This document shows, in pieces, positions 22,532-31,183 of a stretch of 64,000 bases of DNA. The DNA comes from Saccharothrix espanaensis DSM 44229. Lineage in GTDB: Bacteria > Actinomycetota > Actinomycetes > Mycobacteriales > Pseudonocardiaceae. Position 1 is the first letter of the stretch. Each line of letters begins with the position of its first letter. The stretch covers positions 4,340,001 through 4,404,000 of the forward strand of contig NC_019673.1 in the NCBI RefSeq assembly GCF_000328705.1, given 5' to 3'. The position numbers were made by a program, and so were the translations under genes. Below the pieces are notes generated by a model. It was not told where the DNA came from. It saw only the letters and a list, made by a program, of their open reading frames with translations, and ran no database searches.

Positions 22532-24201
22532 GAGGTCAGACCGACCTGGAGGTAGTTCGGGTAGGCCGGGAAGTCCGCGATGAACAGGTTGGTGACCTTC
22601 GACCCGCGCAGGAACGAGTTGCGGGTGTAGATCAGCGGCACGATCGGCGAGTCCTGGAGCACCAACTTGTCGATGGCGGCCCACTTCGTGCCGGCTTCGG
22701 CCGGGTCGACGGTCGCCTGGGCGGCGTCGATCAGCTTGTCCACCTCGGGGTTGCGGTAGCGGGACAGGTTGTACCCGCCGCCGCCGATCTCCGAGGACGC
22801 GAACAGCGGCTGGATGTTGGCGTTGGCGCTGGGGAAGTCGGGCTGCCAGGACGCCAGCGTCAGGTCGAACTTCGCGGTCGGGGCGACGCTGGTCTCCTCG
22901 GTGTAGGCGTCGCCGTCGAGGGTGCGGATGGTGGTCTGGATGCCGGCGCGGGCCAGTGACGCCTGGAGCGCCTGCGCCTTCTCCGGGGCGTTGTTGGTCT
23001 TGGCGACCAGGAAGTCGAGGTTTTGCAGGCCGTTCGGGAACCCGGCCTCGGCCAGCAGCTTCTTCGCCTTCTCCGGGTCGCCCGCGGGCGGTGCCGGGAA
23101 CAGGTCGAACCTCTCCCGGCCGGGGATGCCCTCGGTGATCAGCGTGGTGGCGACGTCACCGGCGAGCTGGGCGTTGCCCGCGGACGCGATCTGGAACGAG
23201 GTCTTGTCGACCGCGTACTGGAACGCCTCGCGCACCTTCGGGTTGTCCAGCGGGGCCTTCTCGGTGTTGAGCGCCAGGTAGGCCAGCGCGCCGGACTTCG
23301 ACGTGACGACGCGCTGCTTGGCCGAGGCGTTGCCGGACAGCTGGGCGAGCTGCGCGGCGGACACGAACGACGAGCCGAACGCGGACTTGTCGTCGCCGGA
23401 GTCGGCGGTGAGCCGCTGGGAGACCACCGACGCGTCCTGGCCGAGCTGGAAGACCACCTCGTCGGGCAGGCCCGCGCGCACCTGGTCGGTCTTCTCGTCC
23501 CAGTGCGGGTTGCGGGTCAGCTTCGCCTCGACGCCCTTCTGGTACTTGGCGAGCTGGTACGGGCCGGACGCGACGGGGTGCTCGGCGTAGTCCGGCTCCG
23601 CGCCCTTGCCCTTGGGCACCGGGGCGAACGCGGGCGTGCTGACCACCCACGGCCAGTCGCCGTAGGGCCGGACCAGGCGGAACCGGATGGTCCTGGCGTC
23701 CGGGGTCTCCACGCCCTTGAGCTCGGCACCCTCGAACGGCCCGCGGTAGTCCGCGCCGCCGTCGATCAGCTGCTTGTGGTAGCCCAGACCGCCGGAGACC
23801 GAGGGGGCGAAGGACCGCTCGACGCCCCACTTGACGTCGGCGGAGGTGATCGGCGTGCCGTCGCTGAACTTCAGGCCCTCCTGGAGGGTGAACGTCCAGG
23901 TCTTGCCGCCGTCCTCGGTCTTGCCGACGTCGGCCAGGTCGGGCACGACCTTGGCCTGCTCGCCCGGCTTGTTGTGCCACGCGGTCAGCCTGCGGTGCAC
24001 CAGGGCCAGCGAGGTGACCGCGAGGCTCGCGCTCTTGGCCGGGTCGAAGTTGACCGTCTGCCCCTCGGACAGGACGCGCAGGGTGCCGCCGCGGGTCGCG
24101 GCCGCCTGCCCGGCTCCCTGCGGCTGCTCGTTGGCGCCGCAGGCGGTCACGGCCAGGGCCCCCGCCAACGCGGCTGCCACGGCCAAGCGACTTCTGGTCA
24201 T
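22528..24201 (-). CDS. Peptide/opine-type ABC transporter substrate-binding lipoprotein (SBP family 5)
   Basis: 557 residues with a lipoprotein signal peptide (RLAVAAALAGALAVTAC, lipid-anchored Cys21) and family 5 binding-protein motifs: TLRVLSEGQTVNFDPAKSAS, LQEGLKFSDGTPITSADVKW, SGPYQLAKYQKG, FQYAVDKTSF and the C-terminal FDLTLASWQPDFP. It captures peptides or similar solutes (nickel and opines are alternatives) at the outer face of the membrane. It lies between the permeases and the ATPase gene, a less usual order than binding protein first; an 83-bp gap separates it from the permease gene. Confidence 0.9.
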   Translation of the reverse strand: MTRSRLAVAAALAGALAVTACGANEQPQGAGQAAATRGGTLRVLSEGQTVNFDPAKSASLAVTSLALVHRRLTAWHNKPGEQAKVVPDLADVGKTEDGGKTWTFTLQEGLKFSDGTPITSADVKWGVERSFAPSVSGGLGYHKQLIDGGADYRGPFEGAELKGVETPDARTIRFRLVRPYGDWPWVVSTPAFAPVPKGKGAEPDYAEHPVASGPYQLAKYQKGVEAKLTRNPHWDEKTDQVRAGLPDEVVFQLGQDASVVSQRLTADSGDDKSAFGSSFVSAAQLAQLSGNASAKQRVVTSKSGALAYLALNTEKAPLDNPKVREAFQYAVDKTSFQIASAGNAQLAGDVATTLITEGIPGRERFDLFPAPPAGDPEKAKKLLAEAGFPNGLQNLDFLVAKTNNAPEKAQALQASLARAGIQTTIRTLDGDAYTEETSVAPTAKFDLTLASWQPDFPSANANIQPLFASSEIGGGGYNLSRYRNPEVDKLIDAAQATVDPAEAGTKWAAIDKLVLQDSPIVPLIYTRNSFLRGSKVTNLFIADFPAYPNYLQVGLTS

Positions 24202-24284
24202 GTCGGGTGTCTCCTCGGGTTCTTCGTCAGCCGGTTCTCGTGGAGCCGGTGGTCGGGGGCGGTCGTTCGGCGGGGGTGGGCCGG

Positions 24285-25280
24285 TCAGGTCAGGCGGGCC
24301 CGGGGGTCGAGCGCGCCGTAGCAGAGGTCGACCACGACGTTGGCCGCGACGATGAGGAAGGCGGCGAACAGCGTGCAGCCCAGCAGCACCGGCAGGTCCC
24401 GCTGGCCGACCGCGTCGATCAGCAGCCCGCCCAGGCCCGGCAGGCCGAACACCCGCTCGGTGATCACCGCGCCGCCCAGCAGCGTGCCGAGGTCGACGCC
24501 GAACACGGTGACGATCGGCAGCAGGACGTTGCGCAGCGCGTGCTTGCCGACCACCTTGGTCTCGGTCAGGCCCTTGGCCCGCGCGGTGCGGATGTAGTCC
24601 TCGCCGAGCGTGTCCAGCATCTGCGCGCGGGTCAGCCGGGTGTAGACGGCGGCGTGCGAGAACGCGAGCACCGCCCAGGGCAGGGCCAGCCGCCACGCCC
24701 AGTCGACGGGGCTGGTGGTGAACGGCACGTACCCGCCCACCGGCACCACGTCGAGGGTGAACCCGAACAGCAGGATGCCCAGCAGCCCCACCAGGTAGAC
24801 CGGCGCGGACACGCCCGCCACCGACGACGCCAGCGCGATCCGGTCCCACGCGGTGCCCCGGCGCAGCGCGGCCACCACGCCCGCGCCGACCCCGGTGACC
24901 AGCCACAGCAGCGCCGCGCCGACCGCCAGCGAGACGGTCACCGGGAGGCGCTCGCCGATCAGCGTGAGCACCTCGGTGTTCTGCGCGAACGAGTAGCCGA
25001 AGCAGGGCGCGTCGCAGCGGATCGCGGTGGGCCCGGAGCCGAACGTGCGGCCGGTGAACAGGCCGCCCGCGAAGTCCAGGAACTGCCGCCACCACGGGTC
25101 GCCGTAGCCCATGAACTCGCGGGCCAGCGCCAGGTTCTGGTCGGTGCACGGCCGGCCGCAGGCTTGCAGCGCCGGGTCGGCCGGCACCAGGTAGAACACC
25201 GCGTACGTGCTCAGCGCCACCAGGAACAGCACCAGCACCGCCCCGGCCAGCCGGGACCCGACGAACTTCGCGGTACCCAT
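24285..25280 (-). CDS. Peptide ABC transporter permease, DppB type
   Basis: 331 residues. A first transmembrane helix (LAGAVLVLFLVALSTYAVFY) is followed by a long external loop with Cys pairs (QACGRPC and RCDAPC), then five helices and the permease signature around EDYIRTARAKGLTETKVVGK, which docks on the ATPase. Gene start ATG 25280 overlaps the stop of the DppC-type gene (TGATG). The enlarged extracellular loop with four cysteines is a variation found in a subset of actinobacterial DppB proteins. Confidence 0.9.
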   Translation of the reverse strand: MGTAKFVGSRLAGAVLVLFLVALSTYAVFYLVPADPALQACGRPCTDQNLALAREFMGYGDPWWRQFLDFAGGLFTGRTFGSGPTAIRCDAPCFGYSFAQNTEVLTLIGERLPVTVSLAVGAALLWLVTGVGAGVVAALRRGTAWDRIALASSVAGVSAPVYLVGLLGILLFGFTLDVVPVGGYVPFTTSPVDWAWRLALPWAVLAFSHAAVYTRLTRAQMLDTLGEDYIRTARAKGLTETKVVGKHALRNVLLPIVTVFGVDLGTLLGGAVITERVFGLPGLGGLLIDAVGQRDLPVLLGCTLFAAFLIVAANVVVDLCYGALDPRARLT

Positions 25281-26212
25281 CAGCGCAGCACCGCCGTCCG
25301 CGGGTCGAGGGCGTCGCGCAGGCCGTCGCCGAGCACGTTGAACGACCAGGTGGCCAGGAACAGGGCCGCGCCGGGGAACACCAGGAACATCGGGTCGGTG
25401 GCCACCCAGTCGATGGCGGCGCTGATCGCGCGCCCCCAGCTCGGGGTGGGCGGCGGGATGCCGAGCCCGAGGAACGACAGCGCCGCCTCCAGCCCGATCT
25501 TGCCGGGGATGGACAGCGTGGACACCACGATGATCGGACCCCACAGGTTGGGCAGCAGCTCGTGCCGGAACACGTGCGCCGGTCCGGCGCCGAGCGACCG
25601 CGCGGCCGAGACGAAGCCGCGGGTGCGCAGGGTGAGCGTCTGGGCCCGCACGATCCGGGCGATCGACGGCCAGCCGAAGAACCCGATGACCAGCACCAGC
25701 AGCAGCGGGCGCGGCACCTCGCCGGGCACCACCGCGGCCAGCGCGATCATGAAGACCAGGTAGGGGAAGCCGAGGATGACGTCCGCGCTCCAGGTGACCA
25801 CCCGGTCCAGCGCGCCGCCGAGGTAGCCGGCCGTCGCGCCGAGCAGCACGCCGATCAGCACCGACAGCGCGGTGGCGGCCAGGCCGATCAGGAACGACGT
25901 GCGCGCGCCGTGCGCGACGATCGCGAACAGGTCGCGGCCGGTCAGCGGCTCGACGCCGAACCAGTGGTCGGCGCCGACCCCGCCCAGCGGCCCGGCGGGC
26001 GCGCCGGTCGCCGGGTCCAGCGCCTCGGTGCGGTAGGTGTAGGGGTCCTGGCCCTCGATCGCGGTCCAGAGGTCCGCGCCGACGGCGAGCAGCGCCAGCA
26101 GCGCGATGGTGACCGCGCCGGCCAGCGCCCAGCGGTCCCGGCGCAGCATCGAGCGGACAGCCGACCAGGACGAGCGGACGCCCGGGGCGGGAGGGGATTC
26201 GGACACGTGCAC
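25280..26212 (-). CDS. Peptide ABC transporter permease, DppC type
   Basis: 310 residues with an N-terminal helix (RWALAGAVTIALLALLAVGA), the conserved HWFGVEPLTGRDLFA periplasmic segment typical of DppC/OppC, and the coupling motif GFVSAARSLGAGPAHVFRHE before IGLEAALSFLGLGI. It is first in the operon dppC-dppB-SBP-ATPase. The GTG at 26212 is taken as start, with GTG 26206 as an alternative. Likely regulated from the palindrome-rich region at 26263-26290. Confidence 0.9.
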   Translation of the reverse strand: MHVSESPPAPGVRSSWSAVRSMLRRDRWALAGAVTIALLALLAVGADLWTAIEGQDPYTYRTEALDPATGAPAGPLGGVGADHWFGVEPLTGRDLFAIVAHGARTSFLIGLAATALSVLIGVLLGATAGYLGGALDRVVTWSADVILGFPYLVFMIALAAVVPGEVPRPLLLVLVIGFFGWPSIARIVRAQTLTLRTRGFVSAARSLGAGPAHVFRHELLPNLWGPIIVVSTLSIPGKIGLEAALSFLGLGIPPPTPSWGRAISAAIDWVATDPMFLVFPGAALFLATWSFNVLGDGLRDALDPRTAVLR

Positions 26213-26551
26213 CTGTCTTCGCCGAACGGGTGAATGCCGCTCACCTTAGGTCGCTTCGAAATGGTTCGAACCTACTCCCACTGCGTGGGATGTGTGATCG
26301 AGGCCGCTTCGCCTTGCCTGCCTTGGAATAACTTCCGGAAAACAGATCATCCACTGTGGAGTGTCGGACGCCGATACTTCTGCGGTGCGTCGCACCGCTC
26401 CGGGCCCGCCGCGCGGCCCGGCGGTTGACCGGCCCGCGCGGCCTGTGCCAGCATCCGGGGGAGGGTCGAGAGGCGCTGCGACGGACCTGGTCCGCCACGC
26501 TCGACCCCGTACCGGGCAAGAAGGGCGCCTCCGTGCGAGGGGGAGGCGGGT
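26213..26551. other. Divergent promoter region between peptide importer and MOSC gene
   Basis: 339 bp without a gene. It is AT-richer near 26250-26360 than elsewhere. It contains GGTTCGAACC (26263-26272, perfect palindrome) and TCCCAC-TGC-GTGGGA (26276-26290), both 50-80 bp upstream of the importer operon, and TCCACTGTGGA at 26350-26360. These are candidate operator sites; no promoter hexamers can be assigned with confidence. Confidence 0.5.
26263..26290. promoter_or_regulatory. Two adjacent palindromes upstream of the peptide importer operon
   Basis: GGTTCGAACC (10-bp perfect) followed three bases later by TCCCAC-TGC-GTGGGA. They lie 51-78 bp upstream of the first importer gene on the minus strand, a suitable place for an operator. 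No local regulator gene accompanies the operon, so the binding protein is unknown. Confidence 0.4.
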
Positions 26552-27253
26552 GTGTCCACTGTGTCCACTGTGGTCGGTCGGGTCGCCGCACTGCACCGGT
26601 ACCCGGTCAAGTCGATGGCGGGCGAGCCGCTGGACCACGCCGACGTGGCGTGGCACGGGCTCGCGGAGGACCGGCGCTGGGGGTTCGTGCGGGAAGGCCA
26701 GACGCGCAACGGCTTCCCGTGGCTCACCCTGCGGCAACGCCCCGAACTCGTGCGCTACCGACCGAGACTGGCCGAAGGCACTGTGGTCGTGCGCACACCG
26801 TCGGGGCACGAGCACGACGTCGCGGACCCGGCGTTGGCCGCCGAACTCGGCGGCCGGCCGATGAAGCTGGACCGGGGCGCGTTCGACTCCGCGCCGGTGT
26901 CGTTGATCACGGCGCGGAGCGTGGCGGCGGTCGGCGCGACCGACGAACGCCGGTTCCGGCCCAACGTGCTGGTCGACGCCGAGGGCGAGTTCCCCGAAGC
27001 CGCGTGGGTCGGCGCGGCGCTGGCGATCGGGCAGGCCGTGCTGCGGGTGGACCGCGAGGACCGGCGCTGCGGCGTGGTGTCGGTCGACCCGGACACCGGG
27101 CGGCGCGATCCGGCCGTGCTGCGGGCCGTCGCGACCCTGCACGACATGACGCTGGGCGTGTACGCGTCGGTCGTGAAGCCGGGGCGGATCTCGGTGGGCG
27201 ACCGGGTCGTCCTGGTCGCGGACCGCGCGCGGGCCTTCGCCCAGCTGTGGTGA
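26552..27253 (+). CDS. MOSC domain-containing protein
   Basis: 233 residues with an N-terminal MOSC beta-barrel (VAALHRYPVKSMAGEPLDHA, EDRRWGFVREGQ) and the MOSC domain with its conserved Cys region EDRRCGVVSVDPDTGRRDP. MOSC proteins act in molybdenum-cofactor-linked sulfur or N-hydroxylated substrate reduction (mARC/YiiM/YcbX relatives). GTG 26552 follows GGGAGG. The first codons are a tandem nonanucleotide repeat (GTGTCCACT twice) encoding STVSTV. It is monocistronic and ends in a strong terminator shared with the converging PPOX gene. Confidence 0.85.
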   Translation: MSTVSTVVGRVAALHRYPVKSMAGEPLDHADVAWHGLAEDRRWGFVREGQTRNGFPWLTLRQRPELVRYRPRLAEGTVVVRTPSGHEHDVADPALAAELGGRPMKLDRGAFDSAPVSLITARSVAAVGATDERRFRPNVLVDAEGEFPEAAWVGAALAIGQAVLRVDREDRRCGVVSVDPDTGRRDPAVLRAVATLHDMTLGVYASVVKPGRISVGDRVVLVADRARAFAQLW

Positions 27254-27260
27254 GGGCGCG

Positions 27261-27294
27261 CCGGCGGTTCGCCGCGAGCGCTCCGAACCGCCGG
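27261..27294. terminator. Bidirectional terminator hairpin
   Basis: Perfect 11-bp stem (CCGGCGGTTCG at 27261-27271 paired with 27284-27294), 12-nt loop, between the convergent MOSC (+) and PPOX (-) genes. Confidence 0.65.
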
Positions 27295-27303
27295 CCCGCC
27301 GGG

Positions 27304-27732
27304 TCAGTCGAGCTTCGCCCCGTACACGTGCTCGACCGCGATCGTGATCAGCACCCGGCGGTCGGAGACCATCACCGAGCGGTACTCGTCCCAGTCCGGG
27401 TGCTCGCCGGCGGCGGCGCGGTAGTAGTCCACCAGGGCTTCGACCTCGGGGCCGTGCGGGTCGGTGCCGGGACCGCTCAGCCTGGCGGTGCCCTCGGCGG
27501 TGGCCCAGGCCCGGCCGTTCGCGCTGGTGACCTCCAGTGCCGTGCGCGGGTCGCGGCGCAGGTTCACCGCCTTGGCCAGGCCCTCGCGGGTGGACACCAG
27601 GATCACCTCCGCCGACCGGTCGTAGAACGGCGTGACGGGGGAGAGCTGCGGGCGGCCGTCGGCCTTGATCGTGGCCAGGACGCCGAGCCGGCTCTCGGCG
27701 AGCAGTGCGCGGGGGTCGAACGACGAAGTCAT
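27304..27732 (-). CDS. PPOX-class flavin/F420-dependent oxidoreductase-like protein
   Basis: 142 residues of the pyridoxamine-phosphate-oxidase-like split barrel: LLAESRLGVLATIKADGRPQ, LSPVTPFYDR, the phosphate-contacting LAKAVNLRRDPRTALEV and DWDEYRSVMVSDRRVLITI. This combination is typical of actinobacterial PPOX-class F420-dependent enzymes; cofactor and substrate are not determined. ATG 27732 (MTSSFDP) is chosen over an upstream Met because it leaves the 14-bp palindrome at 27750-27763 in the promoter. Confidence 0.8.
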   Translation of the reverse strand: MTSSFDPRALLAESRLGVLATIKADGRPQLSPVTPFYDRSAEVILVSTREGLAKAVNLRRDPRTALEVTSANGRAWATAEGTARLSGPGTDPHGPEVEALVDYYRAAAGEHPDWDEYRSVMVSDRRVLITIAVEHVYGAKLD

Positions 27733-27749
27733 GCGCCCATGATCGACCT

Positions 27750-27763
27750 TCACACCGGTGTGA
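27750..27763. promoter_or_regulatory. 14-bp perfect palindrome upstream of the PPOX gene
   Basis: TCACACCGGTGTGA, centred about 25 bp before the start codon, with GACCT/AGGTC extending the symmetry by a shifted base. A candidate repressor site (TetR- or MarR-like size); the cognate regulator is not next to it unless it is the PadR protein upstream of the MFS gene. Confidence 0.5.
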
Positions 27764-27805
27764 GGTCAAGCCGGGATCCCACGGCGGCGGGACCCCGGCT
27801 CGGCC

Positions 27806-29401
27806 TCAGGTCCGGGCCGTGACCTCCGGCCGGGGCGTCACCCGGCGCAGCATCGCCGCCGACACGATGCCCAGCAGCAGCACCGCGATGGGCAGGATCA
27901 GGGTGGTGCGCGCGGCGTCGGTCAGCCCGGCCTGCACCGCGCCCGACGCGAGCCGCCCGGCCAGCTCCGCCACCTCCGGCGGCAGGCCGGGGATCGCGGC
28001 CTGCCCGCTGCCGGAGCCGAACTCGCCCGCGCCCGCCGCCGTGTTCGCGATCGCCTCGACGAACGGCGCCCGGTACTGCTCGGGCAACTGCGCCGCCGCC
28101 GCGGTCGCCTCGTCCGTGACCGACGTGCTGATCCGCGCCTGGAGCAGCACGCCGATCGCCGCGCTGCCCAGCACGCCGCCGACCTGCCGCGAGGTGTTGA
28201 AGATGCCGGACGCCGTGCCCGCCAGCTTCGGCTCCACGCCGTTCATCGTCAGGTTGCTCATCGGCGAGAAGATGCAGCCGATGCCCACGCCGCACACCAG
28301 CAGCGCCGGGATGAACGTCCACGGGTTGCTGTCCGGCCGGGCCTGCAACGCGATGGTCCCCATGCCCAGCGCGAGCAGCGCCAGGCCGCCCATCACCAGG
28401 TACCGGCCGTCCACCCGGTCCGACGCCCGCCCGACGAACGGCGCGACCACGCCGGAGAGCAGCGACATCGGCGCGGTCAGCGCGCCGGCCATGGTGGGGC
28501 TGAGGCCCAGCACGGTCTGGATGTAGATGATCAGCGGCAGGAACATGCCGGTCATCGTGAAGCCGACCGTGGCGGCGGTCAGCGTGCCGGCCGAGAAGTT
28601 CCGGTTGCCGAACACGGCCAGCGGCATCAGCGGTTCGCTCTTGTTGTAGCGCTGCCACAGGACGAACGCCACCAGCAGCACCACGCCCGCGCCGATGATC
28701 TCGAAGACGGTGATCCCGCCGGCGACCGTGCCCCAGTCGTAGTGCTCGCCGTTCTGCACGCCGAACACCACGCAGAACAGGCCCGCCGCCGACAGCACGA
28801 TGCCCGGCACGTCGAACGAGTGCGAGTGGCGCGGCTGCCAGTCGGGCACCAGCAGCAGGGTCAGCACGATCGCGACCACGCCGATGGGCACGTTGACGAA
28901 GAAGATCCACTCCCAGCCCAGGTGGTCCACCAGCACGCCGCCGAGCAGCGGACCGGTGATCGTGGCCAGGCCGGCGACGCCGCCCCACATGCCCATCGCC
29001 GCGCCGCGCTTGGCGGGCGGGAACAGGTGGGTGATGAACGCCAGCGTCTGCGGCGTCATCAGCGCCGCGCCCAGGCCCTGCACCGCGCGGGCGGCGATGA
29101 GCATCGAGACGTCGCCGGACAGGCCGCACCACAGCGACGAGGCGGTGAACACGACCAGGCCGGCGAGGAAGATCCGCTTGGGGCCGAACCGGTCGCCCAG
29201 CCGGCTGGTGAACAGCATCGGCACGGCGTAGGTCAGCAGGTAGACGCTGATCACCCAGACCACCGAGTTGAGCCCGGTGTCGAGTTCGCGCAGCATGTCG
29301 GGCACCGCGATGGACACGATCGTGGTGTCCAGCAGGATCATGAAGAAGCCCAGGCAGAGCGCTCCGAGCGCGGCCCACGGGTTAGCTTGTCTTGCGTTCA
29401 T
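27806..29401 (-). CDS. MFS drug efflux transporter (DHA2, 14-TM, EmrB/QacA type)
   Basis: 531 residues. It opens with LGFFMILLDTTIVSIAVPDM (motif D1 of DHA2 exporters), followed by TSRLGDRFGPKRIFLAGLVV (motif A), ARAVQGLGAALMTPQTLAF (motif B) and ATITGPLLGGVLVDHLGWEW (motif C), then about 14 hydrophobic segments. Proton-driven export of drugs or dyes is expected. Its start overlaps the end of the PadR gene by 20 nt, so the two are co-transcribed and translationally coupled; PadR is the probable repressor. Confidence 0.92.
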   Translation of the reverse strand: MNARQANPWAALGALCLGFFMILLDTTIVSIAVPDMLRELDTGLNSVVWVISVYLLTYAVPMLFTSRLGDRFGPKRIFLAGLVVFTASSLWCGLSGDVSMLIAARAVQGLGAALMTPQTLAFITHLFPPAKRGAAMGMWGGVAGLATITGPLLGGVLVDHLGWEWIFFVNVPIGVVAIVLTLLLVPDWQPRHSHSFDVPGIVLSAAGLFCVVFGVQNGEHYDWGTVAGGITVFEIIGAGVVLLVAFVLWQRYNKSEPLMPLAVFGNRNFSAGTLTAATVGFTMTGMFLPLIIYIQTVLGLSPTMAGALTAPMSLLSGVVAPFVGRASDRVDGRYLVMGGLALLALGMGTIALQARPDSNPWTFIPALLVCGVGIGCIFSPMSNLTMNGVEPKLAGTASGIFNTSRQVGGVLGSAAIGVLLQARISTSVTDEATAAAAQLPEQYRAPFVEAIANTAAGAGEFGSGSGQAAIPGLPPEVAELAGRLASGAVQAGLTDAARTTLILPIAVLLLGIVSAAMLRRVTPRPEVTART

Positions 29402-30002
29402 TGTTTTCCTTGACGATGAGGCTGAGCGTGGGCGTGCACTCCTGGAACGGGATGCGGCCGGTGCGCAGGTCGTCGATGAGCTGCTCGGTCCACGCGAGTT
29501 CGAACGCGCGCTGCGCGGTGGCGTACCGCCAGTCCAGCCAGTAGACCTGGGGCGTGCCGTCCTGCTCCAGTCCGGCCAGGACGGTCTGGTCGGAGGCGAT
29601 CATCGCGCGCAGCCGCAACACCCGGTGCTCCAGTTCGAGCAGCGCGATGTCCCGGCCGAGCTCGTCCACGACGGCCAGGCCGCTGAGGTAGAGCGGGTAC
29701 TCCTGCACGACGTCGCCGAGCAGTTCACGGCCGCGCTGCTCGAACGCGTCGCGGCCGGCCTCGGTCATCGCGTACACCGTGCGCTCCGGCCGCCGACCGT
29801 CCCGCCGGGTGTCGACCACCTCGACGTAACCGTTGTCCTGGAGCCGTTCCACGGTGTGGTAGAGCGATCCGGCCCGCACCTTGACACGCGTGTCGACGTA
29901 CCGCTCGCGCATCAGCTGCGCCATCTCGTACGGGTGCATCGGCCGCTCGTGCAGCAGCTCCAGCACCGCGATCCCCAGTGGCGTCAACTTGGCCGCCGCC
30001 AT
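29382..30002 (-). CDS. PadR-family transcriptional repressor
   Basis: 206 residues: winged helix AVLELLHERPMHPYEMAQLM, VRAGSLYHTVERLQDNGYVEV, wing DTRRDGRRPERTVYAMTEAG, then the C-terminal helical PadR domain (YPLYLSGLAVVDELGRDIALL). It regulates the downstream DHA2 efflux gene with which it overlaps. The short AT-rich stretch upstream (30025-30060) with TATAGT reads as the -10 region and likely operator area for autoregulation. Confidence 0.88.
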   Translation of the reverse strand: MAAAKLTPLGIAVLELLHERPMHPYEMAQLMRERYVDTRVKVRAGSLYHTVERLQDNGYVEVVDTRRDGRRPERTVYAMTEAGRDAFEQRGRELLGDVVQEYPLYLSGLAVVDELGRDIALLELEHRVLRLRAMIASDQTVLAGLEQDGTPQVYWLDWRYATAQRAFELAWTEQLIDDLRTGRIPFQECTPTLSLIVKENNERKTS

Positions 30003-30236
30003 CCGCCCGCCTTCCCGCCCACTCCGATTATTCCGCGTGGACTATACGACGCGGGCTAATGGTGCGCGAGGGACGGTGGCCGGCAGCACACCTCCACGGT
30101 GCGGCCTGTCGGCGGACATCGCACGGCGAGAGCCCGGCCGGACGCGGCGACCCGCGAGCTATGTCCACTTCCGTGCCCGCCTGTCTCTTTCACGCTTCTT
30201 GTTCGCCTCCTGGGGCGGGACCCGTTGCCGAAGCTA

Positions 30237-30259
30237 TTCTGGATGTCTAGTATCCAGAA
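30237..30259. promoter_or_regulatory. Rrf2 operator overlapping the gene start
   Basis: TTCTGGAT-N7-ATCCAGAA, perfect 8-bp arms, in AT-rich DNA immediately before the Rrf2-family gene. Rrf2 proteins typically bind such interrupted GGAT/ATCC repeats, so autoregulation is likely. Confidence 0.6.
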
Positions 30260-30260
30260 C

Positions 30261-30731
30261 ATGCGGATGAGCGAGGGCGTCGAGTGGGCGGTGCACTGCT
30301 GCCTGAACCTGGCGTGGACCGGCCCCGACCGCGCGCTCACCGCGACCCGGCTGGCCGCCTACTACGACCTGCCGGCCGCGTACCTCAACAAACAGCTCCA
30401 GGCCCTGGCCCGCGCCGGGATCGTCACCTCGACCCCCGGCCCGCGGGGCGGCTTCCGGCTGGCGCGGCCCGCCGCGTCGATCACCCTGGCCGACCTGGTC
30501 ACCGCGATCGAGGGACCGGAGCCGGCCTTCCGCTGCGCCGAGATCCGCCGGCGCGGCCCCGGCGCGACCGCCGTGGACGACACCCGCTGCGCGGTCGACC
30601 AGGCGATGGGCCGCGCGGAGCTGGCCTGGCGGCGGGAACTCGCCGGCCAGGCGTTGAGCGACCTGATGGCCACCGTCGACCGCACCGCGCCGGACGCCCC
30701 GGAGCGGGCCCGGCGCTGGTTCGCCACCTGA
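30261..30731 (+). CDS. Rrf2-family transcriptional regulator
   Basis: About 156 residues: MRMSEGVEWAVHCCLNLAW is the standard Rrf2 opening, followed by ATRLAAYYDLPAAYLNKQLQ (HTH) and TPGPRGGFRLARPAASITL (wing). The C-terminal half has Cys at FRCAEIRRRG and DDTRCAVDQAM, two of the Cys seen in family members; a third Cys for a [2Fe-2S] cluster is not clear. ATG 30261 is preferred; ATG 30243 lies inside the operator. No good ribosome site is seen, so the transcript may be leaderless. It precedes a RidA gene by 17 bp. Confidence 0.82.
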   Translation: MRMSEGVEWAVHCCLNLAWTGPDRALTATRLAAYYDLPAAYLNKQLQALARAGIVTSTPGPRGGFRLARPAASITLADLVTAIEGPEPAFRCAEIRRRGPGATAVDDTRCAVDQAMGRAELAWRRELAGQALSDLMATVDRTAPDAPERARRWFAT

Positions 30732-30748
30732 CCCGGAGGAACTCCCCG

Positions 30749-31144
30749 ATGCCGCACGAGATCATCAACCCCGACGACCTGCACGACCCGGTCGACTTCG
30801 GCTACAGCCACGTCGCCGCGACCTCCGGCGACCTGGTGTTCGTCGCCGGCCAGTACGGCTCCGGCCCGGACGGGCAGGTGACGTCCGACGACTTCGCCGA
30901 GCAGGTCCGCCAGTCGCTGGCCAACCTGCGCACCGCGCTGCGCGCCGTCGGCCTCGACTACGCCCACGTGGTGCGCCTGGGCACCTACATCGTCGACCAC
31001 GACGCGGACAAGCTGGCCGTGTGGGCCGGCGCCGTCGCCGAGATCTGGGGCCGCAAGCCACCCGCCCAGACCCTGATCGGCGTGGCCACGCTCGCGCTGC
31101 CCGACATGAAGTTCGAGGTCGAAGCAGTCGCCGCCCGCCCTTGA
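30749..31144 (+). CDS. RidA/YjgF-family enamine/imine deaminase-like protein
   Basis: 131 residues of the Rid family: GDLVFVAGQYGSGPDGQVT, FAEQVRQSLANLRTALRAVG, VVRLGTYIVDHD and PAQTLIGVATLALPDMKFEV. RidA proteins hydrolyse reactive enamines/imines from PLP and flavoenzymes; the Arg typical of the active RidA subgroup (position in the C-terminal R-x-x-E region) is not obvious, so it may be another Rid subgroup. ATG 30749 follows CGGAGGA. It lies in an operon with the Rrf2 gene; Rrf2-Rid pairs suggest oxidative or imine-stress control, which is inference. Confidence 0.85.
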   Translation: MPHEIINPDDLHDPVDFGYSHVAATSGDLVFVAGQYGSGPDGQVTSDDFAEQVRQSLANLRTALRAVGLDYAHVVRLGTYIVDHDADKLAVWAGAVAEIWGRKPPAQTLIGVATLALPDMKFEVEAVAARP

Positions 31145-31151
31145 ACGCCGG

Positions 31152-31183
31152 GATCCCGGACCTGGTCGGCCGGGTCCGGGATC
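31152..31183. terminator. Bidirectional terminator hairpin
   Basis: Perfect 11-bp stem (GATCCCGGACC at 31152-31162 paired with 31173-31183) and 10-nt loop, between convergent RidA (+) and decarboxylase (-) genes; it includes the last bases of the decarboxylase stop. Confidence 0.65.

Noticed and set aside
26255..26290. tRNA-like GGTTCGAACC
   Set aside because: No 7-bp acceptor stem, anticodon arm or D-arm can be folded around it; it reads better as a regulatory palindrome.
26552..26569. Tandem GTGTCCACT repeat suggesting a variable-number (phase-variable) start
   Set aside because: Only two copies and of length 9, a multiple of three, so copy changes would not alter the frame; it is simply the STVSTV coding sequence.
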